Assembly (NCBI RefSeq): GCF_902686445.1
Contig: NC_062219.1
Location: forward strand, 111,353,160 to 111,417,159
Length of the DNA stretch: 64,000 nucleotides
Origin: Sciurus carolinensis
Lineage: Eukaryota > Chordata > Mammalia > Rodentia > Sciuridae
Reading direction: 5' to 3'
The translations under genes and the position numbers were made by a program. The notes below the pieces were generated by a model that was not told the origin of the DNA, did not search any database, and saw only the letters and a program-made list of their open reading frames with translations. Positions 1 through 10,167 of the stretch are shown here, one piece after another. Each line of letters opens with the position of its first letter. Position 1 is the stretch's first letter.

Positions 1-24
1 TGTGTGTGTGTGTGTGTGTGTGTG
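1..24. repeat. (TG)n microsatellite, cut by window edge
   Basis: Twelve uninterrupted TG dinucleotides open the window and run into AT-rich sequence. The array may extend upstream of the window, so its true length is unknown. Confidence 0.95.
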
Positions 25-1040
25 ATTGTATATGTATAAAATTGTGTCAAGTGTCCTGTGACTTGTGTGACTTGGTAGTTATAGATATTTGTAATGAAAA
101 CTGGAATAAAAGAACTGGTGATTGCCCAGGTTATGACTATTAGGGGACCCATGAGTGTTTGGTGAATTGCAGCCACTGAAAGTGGTGTAACTTGTGAACT
201 TATCATTATTCAATGCATTCTGACATTGTGGAAAGACACAAATGTGTTTGGTATGTGCTAATGGTATAGCTTGCTCATGACACTAACATAATTTAAGAAG
301 TTTTTCCTCACAAAACGAGAAGTCCAGAAGAATTTGTTCCCTGTATTAGTTCAGGGGTTTAAGAATTTTGGGGCTGATGTTTCTGCAATTTCCTTGGTCA
401 TGATATGGCTGCTGAACTTCTAGGCACTAAATCCAAATTCTAGCCAGAAAGTAGAAAATAGTCATAAAGAGGAGGAAAGGAGGAAGAGAGGAAGAAAGAG
501 CACAATCTATGTCAGGAAAGCACAATGTTCCCTCAAATGCTCAGAAGATTTTGCTCATGGTTTATCTATCAGGATGGCTAACACTGGGACCTTCTAGCCA
601 GACAAATGACCACCCTACTAAAATCAGGATTCTAGTCATAAAGAAGGTATGAATGGATTTTGGATATGTTTATCATTCTGAAAAACAGACTCCATTTTAT
701 GTAGTTCAAGTAGAAAGGGAGTTGACACAAGGAATTGAGTGCATATGAGACTGAGGGCTAAAGGAAAGAAAGGAAGGGAAGGTGGGTGCCAGCCCTAAGG
801 TATTTGCTAGATTTCAGGACGTGAGACCTATAGACACGCTGCCTGTGGCTGGAATGACCTGCAGCACCCAGGCGGCTGTTCACAGGGAGCAACTGAGGGT
901 AGCTTCAAACCCCCTCGTCTGAGAAAACTGACATGTCTGCTCCTCACTGCTGGAGGGAAAATATGACCTGTGTTTCTCTTCTGTCCCCAATTCTCAATGA
1001 GCACCCCTCACTGGGGAGTCCACCAGAGGCCTGCTGGCAT
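25..1040. other. Unique sequence, no gene seen
   Basis: AT-moderate sequence without a recognisable repeat or convincing open frame. A short purine-rich patch (about 469-500, GGA/GAA runs) is the only low-complexity stretch. Nothing here shows splice-bounded coding character. Confidence 0.6.
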
Positions 1041-1041
1041 T

Positions 1042-1061
1042 GGATCCTGGGAAATGTAGTT
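1042..1061 (-). promoter_or_regulatory. Candidate ZNF143/THAP11 binding motif
   Basis: Read on the minus strand the site is ACTACATTTCCCAGGATCCA. It resembles the long ZNF143 (Staf)/THAP11 motif, whose core is ACTACAATTCCCAGAATGC. The shared ACTAC-A-TTCCCAG core is the diagnostic part. Such motifs are typical of promoters and chromatin-loop anchors. No transcription start can be proven nearby, so function is inferred from motif similarity only. Confidence 0.45.
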
Positions 1062-1884
1062 CTCAGGCTTCCAGTCCCTGTATTATAGAGGAGGTGGGGC
1101 CTGAATGGTGGTGAGTTTCAAGAGCCATTTGTCACATCAGAGTAGGTAACTAGCAGAGCTGACTTCCTCTGTGCATCGGAATATTTGTTATGTGTATGGG
1201 TGGAATGCAAATGCACTCAGGTGTCCTAGTAGAGGCCACCGTTGAGAGTGCTGTGGGGAAAGAGAACAGATGCATATATTTGATGTAAGGACAAAGGTTT
1301 TTTTCCAGAGGAATGTGGAAGTTCCAAAAATAATTTAGATGTTTGCGATTCAGATCATTTTCCTCTGTTCCATACTCTTTTATCCAATGTCCTCAAACAC
1401 AAGTTATCTGGATCTGTGCCAGAGTTCCTAAGGAAGGACACTGGGGCAAAAGCTGCTCCTCTCTCAAGGGGGAGGATGCTTTGCTCACCTCGGGTCAACA
1501 GCTCTCAGAACAGGGACAGTGCTGTGAGCAAACTGGAGGTTACAGTGACCTGGGAGCTACCTGGCTAGTGTCAGGAGTGAAAGAAGGTCCCAGTGAAAGA
1601 GCCACCTGGAGTGGAAGCCTTGGCAGCAAGGGCCTTTGTGGTCAGGACACTAGAGGTTGCCACAGAGTGGTCCCGTGGTGCAGAAGCCAGGGAGGGAGGT
1701 GGGGCACAACTGTCACAATTCTGAGCTACAGAAAATGCTGCCTTCTTTCCTTCTTATGTGTTATTAGTGTGGTTCCTTCCCCAAAGATAAGGTTCGACCT
1801 CATTTCCAGGAGCCTGGCCATATGAAACTCATTACACCAACAGCGATGAGCTGCTCCTGGCAGAAAACTAGACCCTGTGGGAGG
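1062..1884. other. Unique sequence, no gene seen
   Basis: No recognised repeat. A 160-codon plus-strand open frame at 1343-1825 crosses it but has no family resemblance or splice context, and I treat it as chance. Confidence 0.55.
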
Positions 1885-2165
1885 TGCCGGTGGGGGAGGG
1901 GAGGAGGAGCCAGCCGGGTCTGCTTCTTTCCTCCTGAGCAGTCCAGAGCAGCCGAGCTCCTCTGCTGCTCTGTGTCTTGAAAGCTTGAACATATTTAAAG
2001 GGGATTTGAAACATACTTGGTCGCGGTTGCAGGGATTTCCGCCGGAGGGCTCCAAGGAGCCAAAGGCGTCACACGCCTCGGCCCTTTGGAATGGTCGCTG
2101 CCTGAGCTGCAGCTGACCTCAGAGCTGGGAGGTTCGCAGCCACGAGCGGCTCTTTTTAGGTAATA
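1885..2165. promoter_or_regulatory. Promoter- or enhancer-like block, weak CpG enrichment
   Basis: About 14 CpG dinucleotides fall in roughly 280 bp, well above most of the window, at an estimated GC near 58 percent by eye. The block holds an AT-rich core (CATATTTAAAGG near 1989), a TEAD-like GGAATG at about 2088, a CAGCTG E-box near 2110, and GC-rich flanks. It is repeat-free as far as I can see. This combination fits a tissue-specific promoter or enhancer, but no first exon or initiator can be proven, and the strand is unknown. Confidence 0.35.
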
Positions 2166-3030
2166 TGGAGCGAGTAAGACCAGTGGCTCTGGAGCCAAAC
2201 CCTAAAGTGGATGTGAACTTGTCAGTGGAGCCAAAGCGGAGGTTTTCAGGAGGGTGATGTCATGACTGAGTGGAGTTCAGCCTGCCGCGTGGTCATCTGG
2301 TCACAATTCTGAGTTAGGGTTGGAGAGCAGCCTTGGCTTCGTGAGCCAGAGAGAGAGGGGGGAGCGGGGGAAGGAGCTACAGGGAAAGGGGACAGGGGCC
2401 ACACACGGGGGTCTGGACAAAGTTGGGATCATGGTCCTGGCTTCTATCCCTGGAGACTGACAGCTGTCCTGTGGGGGCTGGGGGTCGAGGATTGAAGACT
2501 TCTGACTTTGGAGCCTCTAGCCCTCAATTCCCCAGGACGGACAGAGCAGCGCTGCTGTCAAGGATGTCTGTCACTGTGGAGTTTGTCCCCCGCTGGGGAC
2601 TGTAGGGACTGCTGGAGCCTCCTGCGATTTCTCCTGGAAAGGCGGGGGTGCGGGGAGCTTAAATGGATGGATCTTCTGGCCCAGGTTGTCTCTCTCACAT
2701 CAAGGTACTGGCTGATATGTAGCTGAGTGATGTGTAGGCCTCTCCACGCTGGGCACCTCTTTGGTATGTGAGTGGCGTAGGGTTGGCCCCAGTCAGAAGC
2801 AAGAGCCAAAGCTCTGAGTGGGACCTGCCACCAGGCACTCGGCATCAAGCCCCCGGTTGGCCGGGTTGGATTCCACTTGAGAAAACTTAAGAGTCATCCA
2901 GGGTTGACCTTCTGCAAACCACAGGGTGACCCAGCAACCGCAGGACAGGGATTGGGGAGCAAGGACAAGCTGGGTCAGAGAATTTGCATAGACTTAAAAA
3001 AGAGCAGCTTGTCGCACTGGGGACTGCACG
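2166..3030. other. Unique GC-rich sequence, no gene seen
   Basis: GC-rich, repeat-poor sequence following the promoter-like block. Several short open frames on both strands reflect base composition and lack recognisable domains. Confidence 0.5.
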
Positions 3031-3066
3031 CCAGGGGTCAGGCCAGGGGTCAGGCCAGGGGTCAGG
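3031..3066. repeat. 12-bp tandem repeat, three perfect copies
   Basis: The unit CCAGGGGTCAGG occurs three times with no mismatch. It also gives the repeated tripeptide pattern in the overlapping chance open frames on both strands. Perfect identity suggests recent expansion. Confidence 0.9.
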
Positions 3067-4729
3067 TGGTGGGGTGCAAATCGCAGCCGAGGACGCCAGG
3101 GGTGGGGGGAGCTGCGTGGGGAGTGGGGAGACAGAGCAGAAGCCAGAAAATGAATAATGGGACCCAGATGAACGCGCTACTGCAGGCGAGGGAAGGGGGG
3201 TGGGAGCTGCTGCTGGGAAAGCCGCCGAGGATGTGAAAATAAATAACTGCCCTCTGACGGCTGCATAGACGCATTCGGTGTCTCCTTTTGACCACTCTTG
3301 AGCACGCCTACTATGCGCAGTAGCCAGACTCCACATGGAGGAACCATGAACAACACAGACAGGGCTGGAAAGGGAGACTGTGGACACAGAAAGAGACGAT
3401 TCTTGAAGTGCCCTGTGGGCACCAGGAGCCAGAGTCCCCTGACTCATCTATCAAAGCAAAGCCACGGTCACCATGAAGGCCGATGTGCCTGTCCTTCTAT
3501 GTGTCACTCAGCACTGCAATCTACCCGCCACAATTTCCATGGAGGTGTGTCCTCTTTGGGAGATGAGAAAAATGAGATGTTAGAGAGAGTAGAAGAATGT
3601 CCAATCTGAGGCTCTCCGTGGGTGGAGGGAGGCGTGCGAGACCCCACTTGACCTTGGCTTTACACTTCTTCCCAGGTCCTGTCTCACCTGAGACAGAGGT
3701 AAAACAGCCTTCCCAGGCCCCTTCTTGGTGCCCCTCCTCTCCAGCACTTGCTCCATTCTACAATAAGGGACTGGGCCTTTAGGTCATGTTCTGAGGGTCC
3801 AGTGTCACTTTAGTCTTTTGGGGGAGTTATAAATAGTAATAATAATAATATTATCAAGAGGCAATATTGAGAGGTACTCTCTGACGTCACAGAGCTTATA
3901 CGGGATTGGAAGTCTGATTTGCACACCTGTGACTTAACCCGGCCATGGTTACAATGCCAGCAAACCCCTCAGATGGAAAGCAAAAAACACCTGCCAAGGA
4001 AGGGCAAGGGCCCGGGCGTCAAAGTGCAACTGGGTGATTGGGGAGGCTTCCTGGGGGGATGAGTTTTAGGGGAATTTTAGAGCATGCAGTAGCCCCAACT
4101 GTTGAAGCCAGCCCCCCGAGAAGGTGTGCGCTAGTCACAGAAGAAGGAAGGAACTGGGACCGGTGTTCTGCAGCAGGCAACTAGGAAAGGCATTTGGTTT
4201 GCTTTGCTTTGGAGCGAAAGGTCTGTGGAGGAGAGTAACCAGGGGTGGGCTTGGTAAGAGCCTGGGATGACAGTTGGAGGAGACCTGAGTGCAGGGGGTC
4301 CCCAGAGAGCACCCCATGTGCTGAAAGAGCCTCTGTGATGGGCAGTTGTCCTCTTCACACTCCTCGGGGTCAAATGCAGCTCACTCTGTCGCACACAGAG
4401 GGGCTCAGCAGCACACCGTGCAGGGGAAGAAGCCCCGATCTGTACTGGTTGCCAACTTCTGTGGTTGAAACACCCCCAGAGTCACCGAGGGCAGAGTCGG
4501 ACTGTGATGTGCATGCTGGTCTCTGGCGAGCTGGCACGTGCACTATAGCCGCCCAGCCCACCCCTGCCTGTGCGGTCCTCACCCACCTGGCCAATCCTGC
4601 CCCTGTCCACCCCAGCCTTTCCTCAGCACCCCAGCCCCAGGGAAGCGGCTCTCAGGGCCACCGTGACCCTGTAGCTCTCCCGCAGAGTGTCGGTCACAAA
4701 GTGTGATGACATGCATGTCCATGTGACTC
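3067..4729. other. Unique sequence with (TAA)n and a CRE palindrome
   Basis: No gene is recognised. A short TAA-rich array lies at about 3834-3851. The 186-codon minus-strand open frame ending at 2887 extends into this region but has no domain, and it includes the tandem repeat, so I do not call it. Confidence 0.5.
3882..3889. promoter_or_regulatory. Perfect CRE palindrome TGACGTCA
   Basis: Full 8-bp cAMP-response element consensus, the binding site of CREB/ATF proteins. It keeps its central CpG in an otherwise CpG-poor stretch, which hints at retention. No promoter can be shown around it. Confidence 0.35.
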
Positions 4730-4852
4730 ATTGTTCTCGTCTCCCTCCCTCTAGATGATAAGCTTCATGAAGACAGGGCTGCGTCTGTCCCCGGAATGCA
4801 CAGGCTACCATTTGTACAAGATGGATAAGTAACTGTTGAATGAAGGAATCAC
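4730..4852 (+). repeat. L2 LINE 3'-end fragment
   Basis: The segment follows the L2 3' pattern of a 'GA-GACAGGG-CTG-GTCTGTCCC' stretch, then a sequence ending in TGTTGAATGAA. The copy is old and diverged, with no coding capacity. Confidence 0.6.
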
Positions 4853-5214
4853 AAACATTCTGTCCGTATTTAAAAATAATGACTTCGTTTAACAGAGTCG
4901 CTTTGACTTCCACCTTGGGGACTGCTGATCCACTGTTTGACATTCTTTGACTCACAGGGGTGCCACATAGACACGGGAGCAGAGAGGAACCAGGGAAGCA
5001 GGAGAGGCCAAAGGCACAGACGTGACTGTTCACCAGTCTCCTTGGCAAATGAGTTGGGTTTATCCACTCTTAGCTCTGAACTTTTTTACACGGGGTGCAA
5101 AGCAGACCCTGGAAATGGTAAGTGGTATCCATAGCAATCATGCTTGGTTGACTTGAATTGATAGAAAATTTGAAACTGCCTCATACATGAAACACGAACC
5201 ATGTGAAAACAAAG

Positions 5215-5502
5215 CCCCTGCATCACTCCTGTCTGCCTTGAATACTACTGAGAGAGGGTGTGATATTTGGAGTTGTGGCTGCCATCTTGTGACAATGAGG
5301 GACCCGGCCTCATCAGGGTGAGGATAACAGAGTAGATGGCTGGGAAAAGCCTGAGTTTGGTGACATCATTAAACAACTATACCAAGAAGCTGCCTATCTG
5401 AGTTTCTTATTCAATGAGAAAATTTAATGTTTTTGTGGATTAAGTTTTTCAAATTTGGGTGTCCTGTGATACACAGCCAGGGCTATTCCTAACTGACACA
5501 CC
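5215..5502 (+). repeat. Ancestral interspersed repeat, family uncertain
   Basis: The GGCTGCCATCTTGTGACAAT core, the downstream GATGACATC-like segment and the end at GTGATACACAGCCAG match an old mammalian repeat I recognise but cannot name safely (LTR or L1M 3' end). It is strongly diverged. A YY1/CTCF-like word lies inside it. Confidence 0.5.
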
Positions 5503-5609
5503 CCATTCCGTCACTCACGAGAGCCTTCCTCACAGAGTCTGGTTTGCAATGGTAGGGCCTCTTTGGACAGGAGGGCACTGGAGTGGGAGGGAGCCTCCCT
5601 CTGGGTAGG

Positions 5610-6163
5610 TAGGAGAGCCAGGAGAAGTGTTACATATGAGAATCTGTCACATGGCATGGCAAAAGAAACTGCTGGTATCATTGAGGTCGGGGAATTTAAG
5701 AGAGAAAGATGACTCTGGACTACCTGAGCAGACCCATTAGAATCACAAGCTCTTAAAAACAGAGAACTTTCTGCTGCTGGAGCCAGAGAGCTGCTGCAGA
5801 GAGGCAAGCAGAGGAACTCCAGTACTATAAGATGAACTTGACCTGTCTGTTGGTACTGTTCTGGGGGGAAAGAGTGATAGAGAAGGTGGCTTTGGGGAGC
5901 TCAGAGAGGCTCCCAGCTGACATACAGCAAGGAACTGGATTCTGCCAACACCTGAATGATCTTGGAGGCACATTTTTCCCCAGAGTCTCTAGCTAAGAGC
6001 CTCCACCAGAGAACATCTTGATTTGGGCCCTTGAGACCCTCAGCAGAACCACACAGTGCCAGATCTCTGACCTAGAGAACTGAGAGATAAGGAACCAGTG
6101 CTGTGCTAAGCTTCAGGGTTTGTGGTCATTTGTCACAGCAGCAGCAGGAAGCTGATACATCCT
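5610..6163 (+). mobile_element. MLT1-type LTR (ERVL-MaLR), old copy
   Basis: In order it shows the characteristic ACATGGCA-AAGAAACT start region, the CTTAAAAACAGAGAACTTTC block, the ACAGCAAGGAACTGGATTCT block, and a 3' end of TGTCACAGCAGCAGCAGGAA. This is a non-coding solo LTR in the plus orientation, much diverged. The exact subfamily is not certain, and no internal retroviral genes flank it. Confidence 0.7.
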
Positions 6164-6229
6164 CCTACCTGGCTTTGCAGAGCCCCCTGGATACCAGCCT
6201 AAGTCTTAGATGATACTCTCTTCTTAGGG

Positions 6230-6245
6230 AAAAAAAAAAAAAAAA
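6230..6245. repeat. Poly(A) tract, 16 bp
   Basis: Sixteen A's shortly after the MLT1-type LTR. The adjoining sequence is not a SINE I recognise, so the tract may be the tail of an unrecognised retroposed sequence or plain low complexity. Confidence 0.9.
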
Positions 6246-6908
6246 TACCACCTGTTCCCAATTCTGTACTTCTTGGGCCTTGGCCTGGGAACCAAGAAAC
6301 CAGTTCCTGCTAATACACCAATGGCAGCAGCTGAGTTATCTTTTGGCTGAGGCTTTGGAGTGGATTTCATAGGAGACTCCCAGGCATTTACAGGGACAGG
6401 GGTGCTGACGCAAGCCAAGTCAGCAGGGCTGACTCTTGCCTGGCTCAGCCTCCTGTACAAGTATGACTTCCGGTATCACTTTGGAGGGATCCAGTCACTC
6501 ACTACCTTGGGGCTGACTCAGTCCAAGGTCTTATGGGATTTGAAACCAGGCTCCAGAGTGTCTACGACTGGGACAGGAGACCACAGGGTCTGGCCAGGCC
6601 CTACCTGCCGGTAAATGCCTCCTGCTCACGGGGAGTTTTGTTTCCTGGAAGCCACCTCTTCAGAGCTGCTAACCGGCCTGTCTTCTCCACCAGGGAGACC
6701 ACCAACTGGAAAGATGGAGCTTTTTGAGTCACACAGACTCTTCCCTGCCTTTGCAATCCCTGGAGAACAGCTCTCCACTGGCCTCCAAGTGTCTGATGGA
6801 AACGCTCAACCCAACGGGGCCCAGAGTAACGATGTTAGAGATCTGGTTCCACATTCCAGGACAAACTCCAGGCCCCGGGGCCCTCCTCCAGGAAATGCCC
6901 TCCAGGGT
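6246..6908. other. Unclassified sequence, possible retroposed fragment
   Basis: A 78-codon minus-strand frame (6224-6460) and a plus-strand frame (6533-6727) have amino-acid compositions that are not obviously random, but I recognise neither. The poly(A) tract at its left edge is in the wrong position for a minus-strand processed pseudogene. I leave it unassigned. Confidence 0.3.
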
Positions 6909-6929
6909 CCCCCCCCCCCCCCCCCCCCC
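6909..6929. repeat. Poly(C) tract, 21 bp
   Basis: Uninterrupted run of 21 C's. The length is prone to sequencing error and slippage, and the complementary G-run can form quadruplexes. Confidence 0.95.
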
Positions 6930-7720
6930 GGCTCCCCCATGACTTCAGTTCAACCAGTCATGTCCGCATGCACGTGGACACAGTCCGGAAACCCAGTATC
7001 TACAGTCTGCTGAGGGCTAGACCTGGTCCCAGGGCAGGCAATGTTAAGAGACAGGATATGTGTCCCCCAAGGATCATGACCCCTGAGGATCATGGCCCCG
7101 AGGATCGTGTTCCCCTCTGGGGGACGCTCACCAGTAAGGAAGTGTGGCCCTGTGTTTCGGGCTGCCAAGGCGTGAATCCTGTCTCTGCAGCCTGCTAGCC
7201 ACATGGGCCTGCGCTGTTCAGTCACGGATGCCGCACCCTCACCTGCGGAGTAGAAGGCACCATCGCCCCCATTCACATTGGTGGCCACAAGGGTGGGATG
7301 CACAGTGGTGCAAGCGAAGCTCACACATCCTGTCATTTTACCTTCTCTCTAGTGTTAGGCAGTCCTCACCCGACACTCTGTTCCAGACCCTCCTGCTCAT
7401 CATCTGCTTTTGCTAAATATGTGAGGAGTACCCCAGATTCCTACTGGGCAGCTGTCACTGTACGCGGGGTGCACTGATTATTTTTAAAACAAACGCCTTC
7501 TATCCAGGTTGAGAATAGGGACACTGCTGGTCAGCAAGCAGAAGTCTTGACCCTGGGCGGAGACGGGCTGTGCAGCCTCCACACTGGAGTGCAGGCTCTG
7601 TGCCTGCGGCAGTCCTGCCCCCCGGGTCCAGATTCTTCCCAGATTCCACATGCTGACTCACAGGCACTTTTTGTGAGTGAGCGAATGAAAGAACAGTAAA
7701 AGACGACATTCCTTAGACAT
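6930..7720. other. Unique sequence, no gene seen
   Basis: No repeat family recognised. At about 7070-7110 there are short direct repeats of a GAGGATCATG-like word (ATCATGACCCCTGAGGATCATGG), giving a small imperfect duplication. No coding signal. Confidence 0.5.
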
Positions 7721-7883
7721 TTGGGATTGAATCCAGCGGTGCTCCACCCCTGAGCAACATCCTCAGCCCTTTTTGTGTATTTTGAGTCAGGGTCTTGCTA
7801 AGGCTGGTGTTGAACTTGCAATCGTCCTGCCTCAGCCTCCCCAGTAGCTGGGATTACATACGTGCACCCCTGCACCTGGCCTG
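7721..7883 (-). mobile_element. MEN-type dimeric SINE (B1-ID fusion)
   Basis: Read on the plus strand it begins with the reverse complement of an ID monomer (GGGATTGAATCCAG, then TGAGCAACATCCTCAGCCC). It continues into the reverse complement of a 7SL/B1-like monomer (CTGCCTCAGCCTCCC, GCTGGGATTACA). That ID-after-B1 order is the sciurid MEN dimer, here on the minus strand. It is transcribed by RNA polymerase III when active and mobilised by L1. This copy is diverged and shows no clear target duplication. Confidence 0.85.
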
Positions 7884-8413
7884 CTTTGGACTCTTGATGG
7901 AAAGACTGTATCTATGTTTCTCTCAGTTTGAAAGATTAAACTTGCGATAAAGCTTGGCTCTCTTCCTAGCAAGCAGGTCATTTTGTCATGATCACCCTCA
8001 CCGTTCCCAGCCCTGAGCCTGGGTCTGGGGGAAAGGTGCTCAGAGACCCTGGCCTCCAGGAGGAGGAGGGCCTTTCTGCCTGGGTCCAGGGCAGTAGGTC
8101 TTGCCACACCTTGCGGTGGAGAAGCTTGGCAGTTGATCTCGGTGAGACCTTTGCCCTCTGAGGCACCAACTCCACCCCAGGTAATTCTCTGGAGTGGAAC
8201 TACATTTGGAAGCTGGGGGACCTGGGTGACTAATGGCTCCACCCTAAGGGTGGAAAGGAGATTTGCATACAGGCAAGGTGTGCCTCTGTGGGCTGGATTA
8301 AGGCATTGTGAAGTCTAATAACAGGCTTTGCAGCAGGTACCCTTCTGAGACCAGTTGGATCCTTGCAGATTTCTGGTGGTCGGGTTGATTCATCTTCCTA
8401 GGACCTCAGTAGG
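7884..8413. other. Unique sequence, no gene seen
   Basis: GC-moderate sequence between two SINEs, with no recognised repeat. Overlapping frames on both strands lack domains. Confidence 0.5.
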
Positions 8414-8432
8414 TTTCCACAAGGGGGTGCCT
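8414..8432 (+). promoter_or_regulatory. Candidate CTCF site, forward orientation
   Basis: The sequence TTTCCACAAGGGGGTGCCT matches the CTCF core CCAC-AGGGGGCGC. It has A at the tolerated fifth position and T where a CpG could have decayed (GGTGC for GGCGC). The flanking TGG of the full consensus is missing. Orientation is forward relative to the minus-strand motif at 25958. Confidence 0.4.
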
Positions 8433-8645
8433 TCAAATGCTGGGGTATTGCCAACTGTGAGGGAGGCACTCAGCCCAGCTCATAGAAGGCACAGCCCGAC
8501 CTGGAAATCTGAAGTCGTATCATTTTTCTGAGCCAGGCTGTTGGGCCGGCTCCTGTCCCAGAGCCTCTTCCTCTGTCCCCATCTCCCCTTGAGCTTTGCA
8601 GTCCAGCTCTTTCAGTAGCTGAAGAAGTTACAAGTATTCAAAGAA

Positions 8646-8765
8646 AAGAAATGTCAGGACCTCGGGGTCTGGGGAGATAGCTCAGTTGGTAGAGTGCTTG
8701 CCTTACATGCACAAGGCCCTGGGTTCAATCCCCAGCACCACACAAAAAAAGAAATATCAGGACCT
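8646..8765 (+). mobile_element. ID SINE with flanking target-site duplication
   Basis: The body is tRNA-Ala-like. The A box lies around TAGCTCAGTTGGTAGAGTG, the B box is GGGTTCAATCC, then CCCAGCACC and an A-rich tail. The flanks 8646-8662 (AAGAAATGTCAGGACCT) and 8749-8765 (AAGAAATATCAGGACCT) match at 16 of 17 positions, a clear target duplication. The low divergence of both flanks and body suggests a fairly young insertion. Confidence 0.95.
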
Positions 8766-9384
8766 TTTCACAAGATTGCAGTAGGAGGTCTGGAGTAGAC
8801 ATGAGCTTCTCCAGGGCCTCCCTCTCAGGAAGCTTCTCCAGCCTCTACCTGGTGCTCCCTTTCCCTACCCCAACCTTGTTAATTCTTTGTCAATGCACAC
8901 CTCTGAGTTTCCAATTAAATAATGGTAGGATGATTTCAATGGAGTGTCGATAAAGCTACTTGTATGGAACTGCACAATTGTACACTGCACAATTCCAGGC
9001 ATGGCGGGGGGCATTTACATAGATTAGGATTCGACTACACACCTGAAATTGTATAGTACACAACCTGGACACCCACAGAAGGCAATCCACTGTGTTTTCA
9101 GCTCCTGGCAGTGTACCTAACATTTGGTTGGTGCTCAGTAAATTCTGATTGAATGAACACATATGGATGCAACTTAACTAAAAAAATATTGTGTGCATCC
9201 TACAAATCATAGTGACCCCAGATATAGTTGAAAGATCCTAGAACACTAGAGATGTTGTGAAAAGAGCATCTCCAAATACAAATTCTCTTTTGCTATTTGA
9301 TCACAATAATATTGATCAGTCATCTTCCGTTCCCCAACATAGTCTACACAGTCCACAGTTCCCAGCAAACCCATGGAGTGAACC
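8766..9384. other. Unique sequence, includes a probable MIR tail
   Basis: Mostly unclassified sequence. The stretch 9095-9160 (GTGCTCAGTAAATTCTGATTG and neighbours) resembles the plus-strand 3' end of MIR or L2. No gene is seen. Confidence 0.45.
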
Positions 9385-9503
9385 CAATTATTTTCTTTTA
9401 AAAAAAAAAAAAATTTTAGTTGTCATTGGGCCTTTTTATTTTATTTACTTATTTGTGGTGCTGAGAATTGAACCCAGTGCTACGACCCCAGCCCCCAATT
9501 ATT
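9385..9503 (-). mobile_element. ID SINE with sciurid tail, 5'-truncated
   Basis: An A/T-rich tail region (TTTTAGTTGTCATTGGGCC, TTTATTTTATTTACTTATT) is followed by GTGGTGCTGAGAATTGAACC. That is the reverse complement of an ID 3' half plus the long squirrel-type tail. The tRNA 5' half is missing. Confidence 0.8.
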
Positions 9504-9977
9504 ATTTTCTTATTGCAAAGGAGAGAGGAAGTCATTTCTCAGGCAAAACCACTCAGGTCCTAACGAAGGTGCCCAGTGCTGTCTGACTCCCATGCCCATG
9601 CTCCTGTCCATGACCCCAACACCGATGTGTAGGGTCCTTTATTTTAAAGGACAAAATCTAGCTTGATCCTTTAAAAGTGAACAAGAAGGTTTTCAAAGCC
9701 TGGTTTGTGTCTGACAATTCTACCAGAATGGCCTCTTCTGGGCTCCCTGGGGCAGTGGGTAAGAAAATCAGCTTCTTTTCATAGGCCCTGGCTCACTAGC
9801 CACCGGAGGGGAGGCTCAGGTCACCTGAGGCTTTGTTTTGGCAGGGCCTACTCCCGAGTTCTGGGGTCCAGATTCTCTCGTGGTGATTACTGCTCCCACC
9901 CAGCCTTGCCTGGGGGTCAGGACTTCAGGTAGACCCTTCTGCATATGGAAGGCAGGTCAAATCATGCCTGATAGCTG
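9504..9977. other. Unique sequence, no gene seen
   Basis: No repeat or coding signal recognised. Confidence 0.5.
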
Positions 9978-10062
9978 AGGAAAGTGGGGCTCATCGAGAT
10001 CAAATGACCTGCTGAAACTTCTTTAACCCAGGAGTGGCAGATCTGAGAGTGGAGTCCAAATG
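9978..10062 (-). repeat. MIR fragment
   Basis: Matches the reverse complement of the MIR core: a GAGGAAAGTGGGGCTCATCGAGATCA-like stretch, then AATGACCTGCTGAAACTTC and GAGTGGCAGATCTGAG. This is an old tRNA-derived SINE common to mammals. Confidence 0.65.
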
Positions 10063-10167
10063 GGGCCCATTGGGATCTAAAGCTGGTGTCCTTACCAGGG
10101 TTCTGTGATTCAGACTGTGCCTAAGACCAAAGACTGACTCTCTGGGGAGGTAGACAATGTGATGACC

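Noticed and set aside
2887..3447. 186-codon minus-strand frame
   Set aside because: Serine/proline-rich from GC composition. It includes the 12-bp tandem repeat and overlaps other open frames in different phases.
6224..6460. Processed pseudogene on the minus strand
   Set aside because: The adjacent A tract is on the wrong side for a minus-strand retrocopy, and I recognise no parent protein.
8663..8742. tRNA gene
   Set aside because: The tRNA-like A and B boxes belong to an ID SINE with an A-rich tail and target duplication. It lacks a proper acceptor stem and discrete tRNA ends.
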